Positions 54,163 to 62,868 of a DNA stretch of 64,000 nt are shown here, one piece after another; positions within the stretch are counted from its first letter, which is position 1, and each line of letters begins with the position of its first letter. The notes under the pieces were generated by a model. That model saw only the letters and a program-made list of their open reading frames with translations, searched no databases and was not told where the DNA came from. Location: contig NZ_HE610986.1 in the NCBI RefSeq assembly GCF_000285535.1, positions 749,069 to 813,068 on the forward strand. The letters run 5' to 3'. The DNA comes from Bacillus timonensis (GTDB taxonomy: Bacteria; Bacillota; Bacilli; Bacillales; Bacillaceae_L). The position numbers and the translations under genes were made by a program.

Positions 54163-54939
54163 TTACCCTTCTAACCTTCTATAGACACCTGGTGAGACTC
54201 CGTATTTCTTTTTAAACACTTTGTGAAAATAGGGGTAGCTTCCAAATCCGCATTCTTCGGCGATTTGTTCGAGTTTGATGGTGGTGTATTTCATGCGCTC
54301 AATCGCAGATGACAAGCGAATTTCTTGGGCGTATTCAATCATCGTTTTTCCGACACTGTCTTTAAACAGATGGACACTTCTTGAGATACTCAGGCCAACG
54401 TGGTCAGCGACATCTTCCACCTTTATCGCAGTTGTTGCGTGTTCTTCAATATATCGCATCATTCTTGTTACTTTGTAGGGGTACGGATAAGTTGGCACAA
54501 TTTCGTTCATCGTTTGTTCCATCGTCAACAGGAGTGACCTCAACAGATAATCAGTAAGTTCTTGATTTAGGCTTGTTTGTGGTCTTCTTTTTTCAACAAT
54601 AATTTGGTTCCATAACGAAAGAAGTTTTCCATCGAGATCAATTTGGTAAATGCTTGTTTTTGGGGAACGACTCCACCATTCGTCTATCCAATCACCTTGG
54701 CAGGATATATGGTAATCCCCACTTTTCTGCCCTTCTTCGACAAAAATCTCATAGTGATCACCTGGTTTAAGGAGTAAAAGATCTCCTTTTTCAAGCTCCA
54801 TTTTTTGACCATTGACGATTACCTCACAACTTCCTTCTGTTTGTAATCGGAAAAGATATAGTGGAAATCCTTCTTTAAATTCAGATTGATAGCCCTTCGT
54901 ATGATAGGAATACCCGCAAAAGAAAATGTTGGTGTTCAT
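54163..54939 (-). CDS. AraC-family transcriptional regulator
   Basis: A 258-residue activator: cupin-type sugar-binding N-terminus (about 25-90, with MELEKGDLLLLKPGDHYEI), then two helix-turn-helix motifs in the C-terminal 100 residues (IKVEDVADHVGLSISRSVHL and LEQIAEECGFGSYPYFHKVF, ending FKKKYGVSPGVYRR). Start at ATG 54939, seven bases after TTGGAG. Sits between the two sugar gene groups and divergent from the second. By position it should activate both promoters in response to a sugar. Confidence 0.93.
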   Translation of the reverse strand: MNTNIFFCGYSYHTKGYQSEFKEGFPLYLFRLQTEGSCEVIVNGQKMELEKGDLLLLKPGDHYEIFVEEGQKSGDYHISCQGDWIDEWWSRSPKTSIYQIDLDGKLLSLWNQIIVEKRRPQTSLNQELTDYLLRSLLLTMEQTMNEIVPTYPYPYKVTRMMRYIEEHATTAIKVEDVADHVGLSISRSVHLFKDSVGKTMIEYAQEIRLSSAIERMKYTTIKLEQIAEECGFGSYPYFHKVFKKKYGVSPGVYRRLEG

Positions 54940-54959
54940 AACCATTCTCCAATCCTTAG

Positions 54960-55037
54960 AAAATAGCAAAATAGTATATGTTTTTACTATATCATCTATG
55001 TTTAACTATTAATAGATACGTTAAGATGTAATCAAAT
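54960..55037 (+). promoter_or_regulatory. Regulated promoter region 2 of the sugar cluster
   Basis: AAAATAGCAAAATAGTA at 54960-54976 and ATGTAATCAAAT at 55026-55037, with TAAGAT as the -10-like element at 55022-55027. A match to the region before 53340 in motif, spacing and distance to the start codon. It also lies directly upstream of the divergent araC gene. Confidence 0.65.
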
Positions 55038-55065
55038 AGATAATGTTGAAGGAGTGATATTTTTT

Positions 55066-56097
55066 ATGGAAAAACTTCGAGTTGCAGTCATCGGTTGTGG
55101 CAGTATTGCACAGTATCGCCATTTACCAGAATATAAGGGTAATCAACATGTAGAAATAGTAGCCGTTTGTGATATTAATGAAGCTCGCGCGAATGAAACA
55201 GCAGAAAAATATGGAGCTCAAGCGTACACAAGCTATGAAGAATTACTCACGAATGTTCAGGTCGATATCGTAAGCGTTTGCACGCCGAACTATCTTCACG
55301 CACCTGTATCAATAGCTGCATTGAATGCTGGAAATCATGTTCTTTGTGAAAAACCAATGGCCACTTCAAATGATGAAGCAAAAGCTATGATTGAGGCAGC
55401 GAAGAATAATGAAAAAAAACTCATGATTGCTCATAATCAACGTTTTGTTGCCTCACATAAAAAAGCACGCCAACTGATTGAAAACGGCGAGCTTGGCAAG
55501 ATTTATAGCTTCCGTACAGCGTTTGGACATGGTGGTCCTGAAGGTTGGAGTATCGATGGAAAAGACAGCTGGTTTTTCGAAAAGGAAAAAGCATTTGTCG
55601 GAGCAATGGGCGATCTTGGCGTTCATAAATCAGATTTACTTCGATATATTTTAGGAGAAGAGATCGTTGAGGTTGGCGCTTTTGTTGAAACCAACGCGAA
55701 AGATTTTTCAAATGTGGACGACAATGCAGTTTGCGTTTTAAAAACAGAAACTGGCATCATCGGAACACTTGCGGCTAGCTGGGGCTACAGCAAAGAGGAT
55801 AACTCAACGATTATTTATGGAGGAAAAGGCGTGATGCGGTTAGAGGACAACCCGACCTACTCCATGGTTATTCAATATGCAAATGGAGAAGTTGCGAAGT
55901 ACGAGCTTGGCAAAATCCAATCAAACGATGAAGGCGGACAAAACACTTCTTTTGTCATTGATCATTTTGTGGAGTCTGTTTTACAAGACCAAGAACCTCT
56001 CGTAACAGGTGAGGAAGGAATGAAGTCGTTACAAGTCATTCTCGCTGCACTTCAATCTAGTGAAACAAAGCAAATCGTTAAAATCAGTGAACTATAA
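55066..56097 (+). CDS. Gfo/Idh/MocA-family oxidoreductase
   Basis: A 343-residue NAD(P)-dependent sugar dehydrogenase. Rossmann motif VAVIGCGSIAQYRH at the N-terminus, family motif EKPMA (CEKPMATSNDEAKAMI), and active-site GAMGDLGVHKSDLLRYIL with conserved Asp and His. Start at ATG 55066 behind GGAG, rather than an upstream GTG. First gene of a three-gene operon with a second dehydrogenase and an isomerase. Confidence 0.92.
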   Translation: MEKLRVAVIGCGSIAQYRHLPEYKGNQHVEIVAVCDINEARANETAEKYGAQAYTSYEELLTNVQVDIVSVCTPNYLHAPVSIAALNAGNHVLCEKPMATSNDEAKAMIEAAKNNEKKLMIAHNQRFVASHKKARQLIENGELGKIYSFRTAFGHGGPEGWSIDGKDSWFFEKEKAFVGAMGDLGVHKSDLLRYILGEEIVEVGAFVETNAKDFSNVDDNAVCVLKTETGIIGTLAASWGYSKEDNSTIIYGGKGVMRLEDNPTYSMVIQYANGEVAKYELGKIQSNDEGGQNTSFVIDHFVESVLQDQEPLVTGEEGMKSLQVILAALQSSETKQIVKISEL

Positions 56098-56110
56098 GAG
56101 GTGACGTTTT

Positions 56111-57130
56111 ATGGAAAAACTTCGCATCGGAATCATTGGAGCAGGTGGTATTGCACAGCATCGCCACCTCCCTACTTTTCAGAAATTAGATGATTTATGT
56201 GAGGTACGTGCCATCTGTGATGTGAATCTTGCGCGTGCTCAAGAAGTCGCAAACAGCTATGAAATACCGATTGTATCTGACGATTATCATGAAATTTTTT
56301 CTGAAGTGGATGCGGTTTGTATTTGCACACCAAATAAATTCCATGCTGAAATCGCGGTTGCTGCTTTTGAAGCTGGCCTGCATGTTTTTTGTGAAAAGCC
56401 GATGGCATTAACGGCAGCAGAGTGTGAGGCCATGATTGCCACTAGTAAAAAGGCTGGAAAAATCCTTGATATCGGGTTTCATTACCGCTTTACAAAAGAA
56501 GCACAAGCTGCCAAAAAGGCAATGAGTGAAGTTGGAACTCCGTTAGTTGTCAGGGTAAAAGCCCTTCGTCAACGGAAGGTACCAGGTTGGGGTGTTTTTA
56601 CAAATAAAGAACTTCAAGGCGGTGGAAGTCTCATCGACTGGGGCTGTCATTTTCTTGACCTCGCCCTATGGTTGATTGGCAATCCAAACGAAACCGAGGT
56701 TTCCGGCTCTGTCTATAATGAGTTAAGCAAAATCCCAAACCAGCCCAATGAATGGGGAACTTTTGACCATGAGACATTTAACGTCGATGATCATGTGACA
56801 GCTTACATAAAATTTGAAAACGGGGCATCGTTGCTGTTTGAAACATCCTGGGCTGCCAATATCAAAAGTGATGAAGAACATCTCAGCATCTCTGGGGTTG
56901 ATGGTGGCTTAAGTGTATACCCATTTGAACTATATACAGCGAAGAACGGAATGTTATTAAACAGCAAGGCTCCATGGCTTCCTGGTGAGGAACAACCGGA
57001 TCTTCCACAAGCTCGGAATTTTATTGAAGCTTGCCTCGGGAAATCCGAGTTGGTCGTAAAACCTGAACAAGCACTTCAAGTTTCAAGAATCATAGATAAA
57101 ATATATGAAAATGGAGGAACTTTATCATGA
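56111..57130 (+). CDS. Second Gfo/Idh/MocA-family oxidoreductase
   Basis: A 339-residue paralogue of the enzyme upstream. GIIGAGGIAQHRHLP (Rossmann), CEKPMALTAAECEAMI, and GGSLIDWGCHFLDLALWLIG with the catalytic Asp/His. Related enzymes oxidise or reduce inositols, glucosides or 3-keto sugars. Starts 13 bases after the first dehydrogenase, AAGAGGTGA upstream, and its stop overlaps the start of the isomerase gene by four bases. Confidence 0.92.
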   Translation: MEKLRIGIIGAGGIAQHRHLPTFQKLDDLCEVRAICDVNLARAQEVANSYEIPIVSDDYHEIFSEVDAVCICTPNKFHAEIAVAAFEAGLHVFCEKPMALTAAECEAMIATSKKAGKILDIGFHYRFTKEAQAAKKAMSEVGTPLVVRVKALRQRKVPGWGVFTNKELQGGGSLIDWGCHFLDLALWLIGNPNETEVSGSVYNELSKIPNQPNEWGTFDHETFNVDDHVTAYIKFENGASLLFETSWAANIKSDEEHLSISGVDGGLSVYPFELYTAKNGMLLNSKAPWLPGEEQPDLPQARNFIEACLGKSELVVKPEQALQVSRIIDKIYENGGTLS

Positions 57131-58095
57131 AATTAGGCGTATTCACCGTTTTATTTGCAGAAAAATCCTTTGAAGAAATGTTAGATACAGTAAAAGAAGC
57201 TGGCCTACACGCTGTAGAAATTGGAACTGGTGGTTATCCAGGTAACAGTCACTGTGATTTGGATGGATTACTAGAAAATGAAGAGGCACGTAATGAGTAT
57301 TTGAAAAAGGTACAAGATCGCGACCTCACTATCAGTGCTTTTAGCTGCCACAGCAATCCAATTTCACCTGATGAGAACTTCGCAAAATCTTCTCATGAGA
57401 CGCTTTTAAAAACGATTCAATTGGCATCTCTCATGAACGTGCCAGTTGTGAACTGTTTTTCCGGTACAGCTGGAGATCATGAAGGAGCTAAATATCCAAA
57501 CTGGCCGGTTGTGGCATGGCCAAATGAATATAGTGACGTGTTAAAGTGGCAATGGGAGGAAAAACTCATTCCGTACTGGAAGGAAGTTGGCCAATATGCG
57601 AAAGATCATAATGTAAAAATTGGTCTAGAGCTTCATGGTGGATTCTTGGTACATACACCATATACCCTGTTAAAATTACGTGAGGAAACATGTGATGCTA
57701 TCGGTGCAAACTTAGACCCAAGTCACCTTTGGTGGCAAGGCATTGATCCAGTTGCAGCGATTAAGATTCTTGCAAAAGAAAATGCTATCCATCATTTCCA
57801 TGCAAAAGACACGTATATTGATCAAGACAATGTCAACATGTATGGATTAACGGACATGCAACCATACGGAGAAATTCGTACACGCGCTTGGACTTTCCGC
57901 TCTGTTGGCTGCGGCCACGGCTTACAAGAATGGTCTGACATGATGAGTGCCCTTCGCACCTATGGCTACGACTATGTGGTCAGCATCGAACATGAAGACC
58001 CAATCATGTCCATCGACGAAGGATTCAACCGTGCCGTAACTAATCTAAAATCAGTATTAATCGAAGAGCCTGTCACAAATATGTGGTGGGTGTAA
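57127..58095 (+). CDS. Sugar phosphate isomerase/epimerase (AP-endonuclease-2 TIM barrel)
   Basis: A 322-residue TIM barrel. FTVLFAEKSFEEMLDTVKEA, VEIGTGGYPGNSHCD, IGLELHGGFLVHTPYT, GANLDPSHLWWQGIDP and HFHAKDTYID carry the metal ligands (E, D, H, E pattern). Longer than the isomerase encoded at 53340 and from a different branch (closer to inosose dehydratase/IolE-like and 3-keto-glycoside enzymes). Coupled to the second dehydrogenase (ATGA overlap) and ended by a strong terminator. Confidence 0.9.
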   Translation: MKLGVFTVLFAEKSFEEMLDTVKEAGLHAVEIGTGGYPGNSHCDLDGLLENEEARNEYLKKVQDRDLTISAFSCHSNPISPDENFAKSSHETLLKTIQLASLMNVPVVNCFSGTAGDHEGAKYPNWPVVAWPNEYSDVLKWQWEEKLIPYWKEVGQYAKDHNVKIGLELHGGFLVHTPYTLLKLREETCDAIGANLDPSHLWWQGIDPVAAIKILAKENAIHHFHAKDTYIDQDNVNMYGLTDMQPYGEIRTRAWTFRSVGCGHGLQEWSDMMSALRTYGYDYVVSIEHEDPIMSIDEGFNRAVTNLKSVLIEEPVTNMWWV

Positions 58096-58113
58096 GTAGG
58101 AAATTCCATACTT

Positions 58114-58138
58114 AAGGGGCGCCAATATGGCGCCCCTT
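58114..58138. terminator. Terminator between the sugar operon and purU
   Basis: AAGGGGCGCC, AATAT, GGCGCCCCTT: a 10-bp perfect GC-rich stem between converging genes. Confidence 0.85.
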
Positions 58139-58145
58139 CACTTTA

Positions 58146-59033
58146 TTAAAACACAATTGTTTTGTTATTATCGACAATAACTCGATCTTCAAGATGCCAT
58201 TTTACGCCGCGTGCAAGCACACTTCGCTCGACATTTTGACCAATCTTTTTCAATCTCGCCACATCATCACGATGATCGACTCGTGCGATATCTTGTTCAA
58301 TAATTGGGCCCTCGTCCAAATCATTTGTTACATAATGGGATGTAGCACCGATTAATTTTACCCCGCGTGTATAGGCGCGCTCATACGGTCTCGCACCAAC
58401 AAACGCTGGTAGGAATGAGTGATGAATGTTGATAATTTGGTTCGGATATGCCGCAACAAAATCTGGTGTTAACACCTGCATGTAACGAGCTAACACAATC
58501 AGATCAATCTCATACTCTTTTAAAATCTGTAATTGTTGTTCCTCAACCTGTTTTCTGATGTCCTTATTCGCCGGAATGTAAACGAACGGAATGCCTAGAT
58601 TCTCAACAACAGGTCTTGCATCTTCATGGTTGCTCACAACAAGCGCAATATCCGTCATCAAATCGCCACTTTGCCATTCCCATAAAAGCTCATGCAAACA
58701 GTGGAGCTGCTTGGATACAAAGATTGCAGTTCTTTTCACATTTTGGACGTTAAGTAACTTCCATTCCATTGAAAATTTTTCAGCAACCTCAACAAAGGCA
58801 GACTCCATCTCTGCTGTTTTTTCCGTTAAAGACGGGCATTCGAATTCGATTCGAAGATAGAACGTACCCTCTTCATGATTTGAGGAATACTGACTTGACT
58901 CAATAATATTTGCATCGAATGAATATAAAAACTGGGAGACGGCCATTACGATTCCATGTTGATCCGGACAGCTGACCAACAGCCTTCCGCGATTTTGATG
59001 TTTGCTTTGAAATTCTTCCTTATTAAAATACAT
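58146..59033 (-). CDS. purU: Formyltetrahydrofolate deformylase
   Basis: A 295-residue enzyme that hydrolyses 10-formyl-THF to formate and THF. N-terminal ACT domain (about 12-85; GRLLVSCPDQHGIVMAVSQF), then a formyltransferase-type catalytic domain with IINIHHSFLPAFVGARPYER, IGATSHYVTNDLDEGPIIEQ. The Asn-His-Asp catalytic set is intact. Start at ATG 59033, eight bases after GAGGT. In Bacillus it balances one-carbon units and can supply formate to PurT. A tandem repeat array lies upstream. Confidence 0.94.
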   Translation of the reverse strand: MYFNKEEFQSKHQNRGRLLVSCPDQHGIVMAVSQFLYSFDANIIESSQYSSNHEEGTFYLRIEFECPSLTEKTAEMESAFVEVAEKFSMEWKLLNVQNVKRTAIFVSKQLHCLHELLWEWQSGDLMTDIALVVSNHEDARPVVENLGIPFVYIPANKDIRKQVEEQQLQILKEYEIDLIVLARYMQVLTPDFVAAYPNQIINIHHSFLPAFVGARPYERAYTRGVKLIGATSHYVTNDLDEGPIIEQDIARVDHRDDVARLKKIGQNVERSVLARGVKWHLEDRVIVDNNKTIVF

Positions 59034-59149
59034 CTTCATTACCTCACATTAATTATTGAGGAATATTATAACAGTATCCCACCTAGTTGTCTAAAGATTT
59101 CGGTATCTTTTCGACAATATTTGCGAGGTTTATGTGGAGCTCTCGAACC

Positions 59150-59465
59150 GAAGGTGCTAATCTCCTGCATTAGGGTGCGATTTTCGAACCAATATGCAAT
59201 TCCCCGTACATGGGTGCATTTCCCGAAACAAAGATGCATTTCCTACTACCGAAGATGCTATTCCCCGCACATGGGTGCATTTCCTACCACCGAAGACGCA
59301 ATTCTTCATCACAACGGTGCATTTACCGAAACGAAAATGCAATTATCCGCACGAGATGCATATCCTCAACACAACGGTGCAATTCTTGAACCAAGATGCA
59401 ATTAACTACAAAGATACATTTCCCGAACCCGAAGACGCACTCCCCCGCAACAACACCGCACCCAC
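59150..59465 (-). repeat. Tandem array of ~20-bp units, minus orientation (AAATGCACC / AATTGCGTC)
   Basis: About 15 units of 18-21 bases. On the minus strand they read AATTGCGTCTTCGGTGG, AAATGCACCCATGTGCGGGG and AATAGCATCTTCGGTAGTAG. Less regular than the arrays at 34.0 and 36.7 kb, but the same core and spacing. It follows the M20 peptidase gene in that gene's direction. Confidence 0.85.
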
Positions 59466-59486
59466 CGTTCTTATAGATACATTCTT

Positions 59487-60635
59487 CTACTCATTTGCCA
59501 ATTTTTCAATTAGCAATGCTACCAATGCGCTTCTTACCGGCATTTTTGAAATTAGCAGATGCTCGTTTGATGCATGTGCACCATCGCCTACTGGTCCTAG
59601 TCCATCCAATGTCGGAGCAAATTGGGATGCAAAACTTCCGTCACTTCCGCCACCACTCGCTTGTTCTTCCAGGTCAAAGCCAAGGTATTCCTTCGCCAAT
59701 TCCTTCGCTGTTTCAAACATTTTACTGATTTCTGGCGTTTTTTCCATTACTGGTCGATTGATGCCACCTGTTACCTCAATCGTTACACCTTCCATAGATG
59801 GCGTTAAGCCCTCAATCAACGGGATGACTCTTTGGAACTCAGCTGTATTTTTCACGCGCAAATCCAATTCTGCCTCTGCTTCTGCAGCGACCACATTCGA
59901 TGCACTTCCACCTTTTATAAGCCCAATATTTAGTGTTGTTCCTTTTTCAAAATCAGTTAAGCCGTGTAAATAAAGGGTTTGGTGGGCAAGTTCCTCGATG
60001 GCACTGATTCCTTTTTCAGGCTCAATGCCAGAGTGTGCTGCTTTTCCTTTTACTTTTATCGTGAACATGCCGACACCTTTGCGAGAGGTTTTGAGTTTCC
60101 CCTTTGTTGAAGCTGCCGCAGATTCTAAAACAAGGACAAATTTGCTCTTTTTCGCTTCCGCTTCGATTAAATCACGTGAAGACTCGCTCCCAATTTCCTC
60201 ATCTGATGTAAACAACATGACAACCTTTGTTTTCATAGGCACATTTAACGATTTCAAGGCATGGAGTGCAAACAACCCTTGCACAATGCCACCCTTCATA
60301 TCAAACGAGCCTGGCCCATAAAGCTTGTCACCATCGATACGGAATGGAAGTTCTTCCAGCGTTCCTTTTGGCCAAACAGTGTCCATATGGGCTAAAATTA
60401 AAATTTGTTCGTCTCCGTCACCGAACTCACATCGGAAATGATCCCCGAAGTCCTTATTTGGAAACACCTCGATGGAGCCGCCAACATATTTTTTATATAG
60501 CTTCTGAACTTGTGCACCCACCTGGTCCACCGCTTCTTTATCATGAGATGGAGATTCGATTTCCACTAACCCCTTTAAAACTTCCACCATCTCAGACTCT
60601 CTATCTTTCAAAAACTCTACAACGCGCTGTTCCAT
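59487..60635 (-). CDS. M20-family metallopeptidase (glutamate carboxypeptidase-like)
   Basis: A 382-residue zinc carboxypeptidase/deacylase. ILAHMDTVWPKG holds the first metal His/Asp, GPGSFDMKGG the bridging Asp, TSDEEIGS the catalytic Glu pair, VLVLESAAAS another ligand Glu, and DGAHASNEH the last His. The dimerisation lid domain covers about 170-290. Closest in form to CPG2, which removes C-terminal glutamate from folates and peptides, but the substrate is open. Same strand as nucleoside hydrolase and ribokinase, separated by a repeat and a terminator. Confidence 0.9.
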   Translation of the reverse strand: MEQRVVEFLKDRESEMVEVLKGLVEIESPSHDKEAVDQVGAQVQKLYKKYVGGSIEVFPNKDFGDHFRCEFGDGDEQILILAHMDTVWPKGTLEELPFRIDGDKLYGPGSFDMKGGIVQGLFALHALKSLNVPMKTKVVMLFTSDEEIGSESSRDLIEAEAKKSKFVLVLESAAASTKGKLKTSRKGVGMFTIKVKGKAAHSGIEPEKGISAIEELAHQTLYLHGLTDFEKGTTLNIGLIKGGSASNVVAAEAEAELDLRVKNTAEFQRVIPLIEGLTPSMEGVTIEVTGGINRPVMEKTPEISKMFETAKELAKEYLGFDLEEQASGGGSDGSFASQFAPTLDGLGPVGDGAHASNEHLLISKMPVRSALVALLIEKLANE

Positions 60636-60653
60636 TACAATGCCACCTTTTTT

Positions 60654-60719
60654 GGGACAGAGGGACAGGTCCCGTGTCCCACCATTTTACTTGGGACGTT
60701 GAACCTGTCCCCCCATCCC
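60654..60719. repeat. GGGACA repeat, double unit (66 bp)
   Basis: GGGACAGAGGGACAGG, TCCCGTGTCCC, spacer, GGGACG, TTGAACCTGTCCCC, CCATCCC. Between the M20 gene start and the terminator of the nucleoside hydrolase gene. Confidence 0.85.
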
Positions 60720-60756
60720 GACAAATTTTCTTATTATAACAATATTACAACAAATG

Positions 60757-60786
60757 AACCCATGCTACTATTTTTGCAGCATGGGC
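60757..60786 (-). terminator. Intrinsic terminator after the nucleoside hydrolase gene
   Basis: Minus strand AGCCCATGCTGC, AAAAATA, GTAGCATGGGTT followed by CATTTGTTG. Confidence 0.75.
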
Positions 60787-60796
60787 TCCAAATTTC

Positions 60797-61714
60797 TTAT
60801 TTAATAACTGGCATTCTTTTTAAAAAGTGATCCAAGAATCTTGATGCATCTACCTCTGTGCATACTTGGATTTTTTGTTCTCCTTCAGGGTTCGGAACCG
60901 TTCTGCCGTCTTCCTCTCCTTCAGTAATCACGTTCACACCTATGTATGTCGGTTTCACAAAGCTTGGGTCAATCGCAACTCCTACTGCTAACGGATCGTG
61001 AAGACCACAGCCACCAATTCCTGGACGGAAAGATTCATAGAAATCATGGTAAAAACCAACCATATTCGCAAAAAACTCGCCAGCCTCAGAACCTCGCCAT
61101 GCTTCTACCTTATCCCTTGGTAACAAGGTCTGCATCGTCACATCCAGTCCGACCAATGTAATTGGCAAGCTCGATGAAAATACGACTTTAGCTGCCTCTG
61201 GGTCTGTAAAAATATTTGCCTCCGCATGTGGGGTCGCATTTCCTGGCACGAAGACCGCACCACCCATAATTACGACATCCCCGACAAGCCTGACAAGCTC
61301 AGGCGCCTTTTGAATCGCAAGTGCCAAGTTTGTCAACGGCCCCACAGCGATTATGGTTACCTCATGTGGACGTTTTTTCACCTGATTAATGATAAAATCG
61401 ACTGCCGTCTCTGATTCTGCTGAATATTGCGGTTGAAAATCCAATACATTTCCTAAACCGTCTTCCCCATGAACATTTTTTGCGTAGCCCTCGCGTGTCT
61501 TACGTTTCAATGGCTTTTCTGCGCCTGCAAATACCGGAATCCTTTTGCCTACTTTCTCTAAAACAGCCAACGTGTTTCGCGTTGCCGCCTCCACTTCCAC
61601 ATTTCCGTAGCTAGTCGTTAATCCCAAGATTTCTAGCTCTGGTGAATTCACAGCATATGCAATTGCCATCGCATCGTCTATTCCCGTATCTACATCAAAA
61701 ATTACTTTTTTCAT
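60797..61714 (-). CDS. Ribonucleoside hydrolase (IunH/RihB family)
   Basis: A 305-residue enzyme that cleaves nucleosides to base and ribose. Calcium-site motif FDVDTGIDDAMA (D7, D9, D13, D14), GPLTNLALAI and GGAVFVPGNATPHAEANIFT are family hallmarks, and the C-terminal His is in GLHDPLAV. Base specificity cannot be read directly. The ribokinase gene upstream on the same strand would trap the ribose formed, and purine nucleoside phosphorylase is encoded divergently, so the region is for nucleoside use. Confidence 0.93.
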   Translation of the reverse strand: MKKVIFDVDTGIDDAMAIAYAVNSPELEILGLTTSYGNVEVEAATRNTLAVLEKVGKRIPVFAGAEKPLKRKTREGYAKNVHGEDGLGNVLDFQPQYSAESETAVDFIINQVKKRPHEVTIIAVGPLTNLALAIQKAPELVRLVGDVVIMGGAVFVPGNATPHAEANIFTDPEAAKVVFSSSLPITLVGLDVTMQTLLPRDKVEAWRGSEAGEFFANMVGFYHDFYESFRPGIGGCGLHDPLAVGVAIDPSFVKPTYIGVNVITEGEEDGRTVPNPEGEQKIQVCTEVDASRFLDHFLKRMPVIK

Positions 61715-61747
61715 CGTTTACCTCCATATACTGTCGTACCCCTATTT

Positions 61748-62689
61748 TTATCTGGGACGCCGAGCCTGTCCCTGTGTCCCACTATATTCTGTCACTTCTT
61801 CAAGAGTTGGCATTGAGACCTGGGCCCCTTTTTTCGTGACTGTTAATGCGCCAACGGTATTTGCAAATTCAGTTGCTTCCTGCAAGCTTTTTCCGCTAAC
61901 AAGTGCTGTTGCCAGTGCGCCTGCAAATGAGTCTCCCGCTGCTGTCGTATCTACCGCTGTTACTACGTGTGGTTCGACAAAGAATGATTCTGTTTCCTTT
62001 GACACTAGGACACCTTTCCCACCAAGTTTCGCAAACACAGTTCCGACACCTTGTTTCATAAGCTTTTCACTGGCGGTTTTCGCAGTTTCCTTATCCGAAA
62101 TTTTCAAATCCGTAATAACCCCTAGCTCACTTTCATTGGGCACGATATAGGATACCTTCTGATAAAGCTCATCAGGAAGCTTTACTGCAGGCGCAGGGTC
62201 AAGCATCACCGGCACATTGTGTTTGTGCGCAATTTTCGCCACTTCAATAACCGTTTCCAAAGGAATCTCAAGCTGCATCATCACAAGCTTTGCCGCAATG
62301 ATAATCTGTTCATGTCGCTTCACATATTCGGGTGTTACATGGTCATTCGCTCCCGGCGAAACAATAATACTATTTTCCCCCTCGGAATTTACGCTGATAA
62401 CAGCGACCCCAGATGAAACTCCCTGAACTTTTTCAATACCAGAAGTGTCTACTCCGACTTCATTTAGGCCATTTAAAAGTTGCTCTCCAAAAATATCGTC
62501 ACCGACACACCCGAGCATTGCAACCGAAGCCCCAAGTTTCGAAGCTGCATATGCTTGGTTGCCGCCTTTTCCACCGTTTCCTGTAAAAAAGTCTCGGCCC
62601 ATAATCGTTTCTCCCCATTCAGGCCGCTTTTTCACATTTACTACCATATCAACATTTAAACTACCCACAACAACAATATCCGCACTCAT
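61748..62689 (-). CDS. rbsK: Ribokinase with repeat-derived C-terminus
   Basis: A 313-residue PfkB-family kinase phosphorylating ribose at C5. Signature 1 is FFTGNGGKGGNQAYAASKLG; signature 2 with the catalytic Asp is AVDTTAAGDSFAGALA; NESELG is present. Start at ATG 62689 behind GGGGGAG. The last eleven codons (SGTQGQARRPR, stop) are encoded by a GGGACA repeat: the natural 3' end has been replaced or extended. The core fold is complete, so activity is probably kept. Just upstream of the nucleoside hydrolase gene on the same strand. Confidence 0.93.
   Translation of the reverse strand: MSADIVVVGSLNVDMVVNVKKRPEWGETIMGRDFFTGNGGKGGNQAYAASKLGASVAMLGCVGDDIFGEQLLNGLNEVGVDTSGIEKVQGVSSGVAVISVNSEGENSIIVSPGANDHVTPEYVKRHEQIIIAAKLVMMQLEIPLETVIEVAKIAHKHNVPVMLDPAPAVKLPDELYQKVSYIVPNESELGVITDLKISDKETAKTASEKLMKQGVGTVFAKLGGKGVLVSKETESFFVEPHVVTAVDTTAAGDSFAGALATALVSGKSLQEATEFANTVGALTVTKKGAQVSMPTLEEVTEYSGTQGQARRPR
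61754..61780. repeat. GGGACA repeat inside the rbsK 3' end
   Basis: GGGACGCCGAGCCTGTCC then CTGTGTCCC. It lies before the stop codon (61748-61750) on the coding strand and is translated. Confidence 0.85.
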
Positions 62690-62709
62690 CTTACTCCCCC
62701 ACTCTTTAA

Positions 62710-62769
62710 GGGACAGGTCCCGTGTCCCACCCATTTTTTCCTGGGACAACGAACCTGTCCCCATGTCCC
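62710..62769. repeat. GGGACA repeat, double unit (60 bp)
   Basis: GGGACAGGTCCCGTGTCCC, spacer, GGGACAACGAACCTGTCC then CCATGTCCC. Just upstream of the rbsK ribosome-binding site, in the divergent region with the phosphorylase gene. Confidence 0.85.
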
Positions 62770-62868
62770 AACTTGAAAAAACTCGATGATAATATACAAT
62801 ATTATAGACAAACTATTTAACAGGGGCAAAGGCTGCTGTTAAACAAATGTAATGGAGGAATATTTTTT

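Noticed and set aside
59194..59973. 259-codon plus-strand frame running from the 59-kb array into the M20 gene
   Set aside because: The second half is antisense to a clear metallopeptidase, and the first half is repeat.
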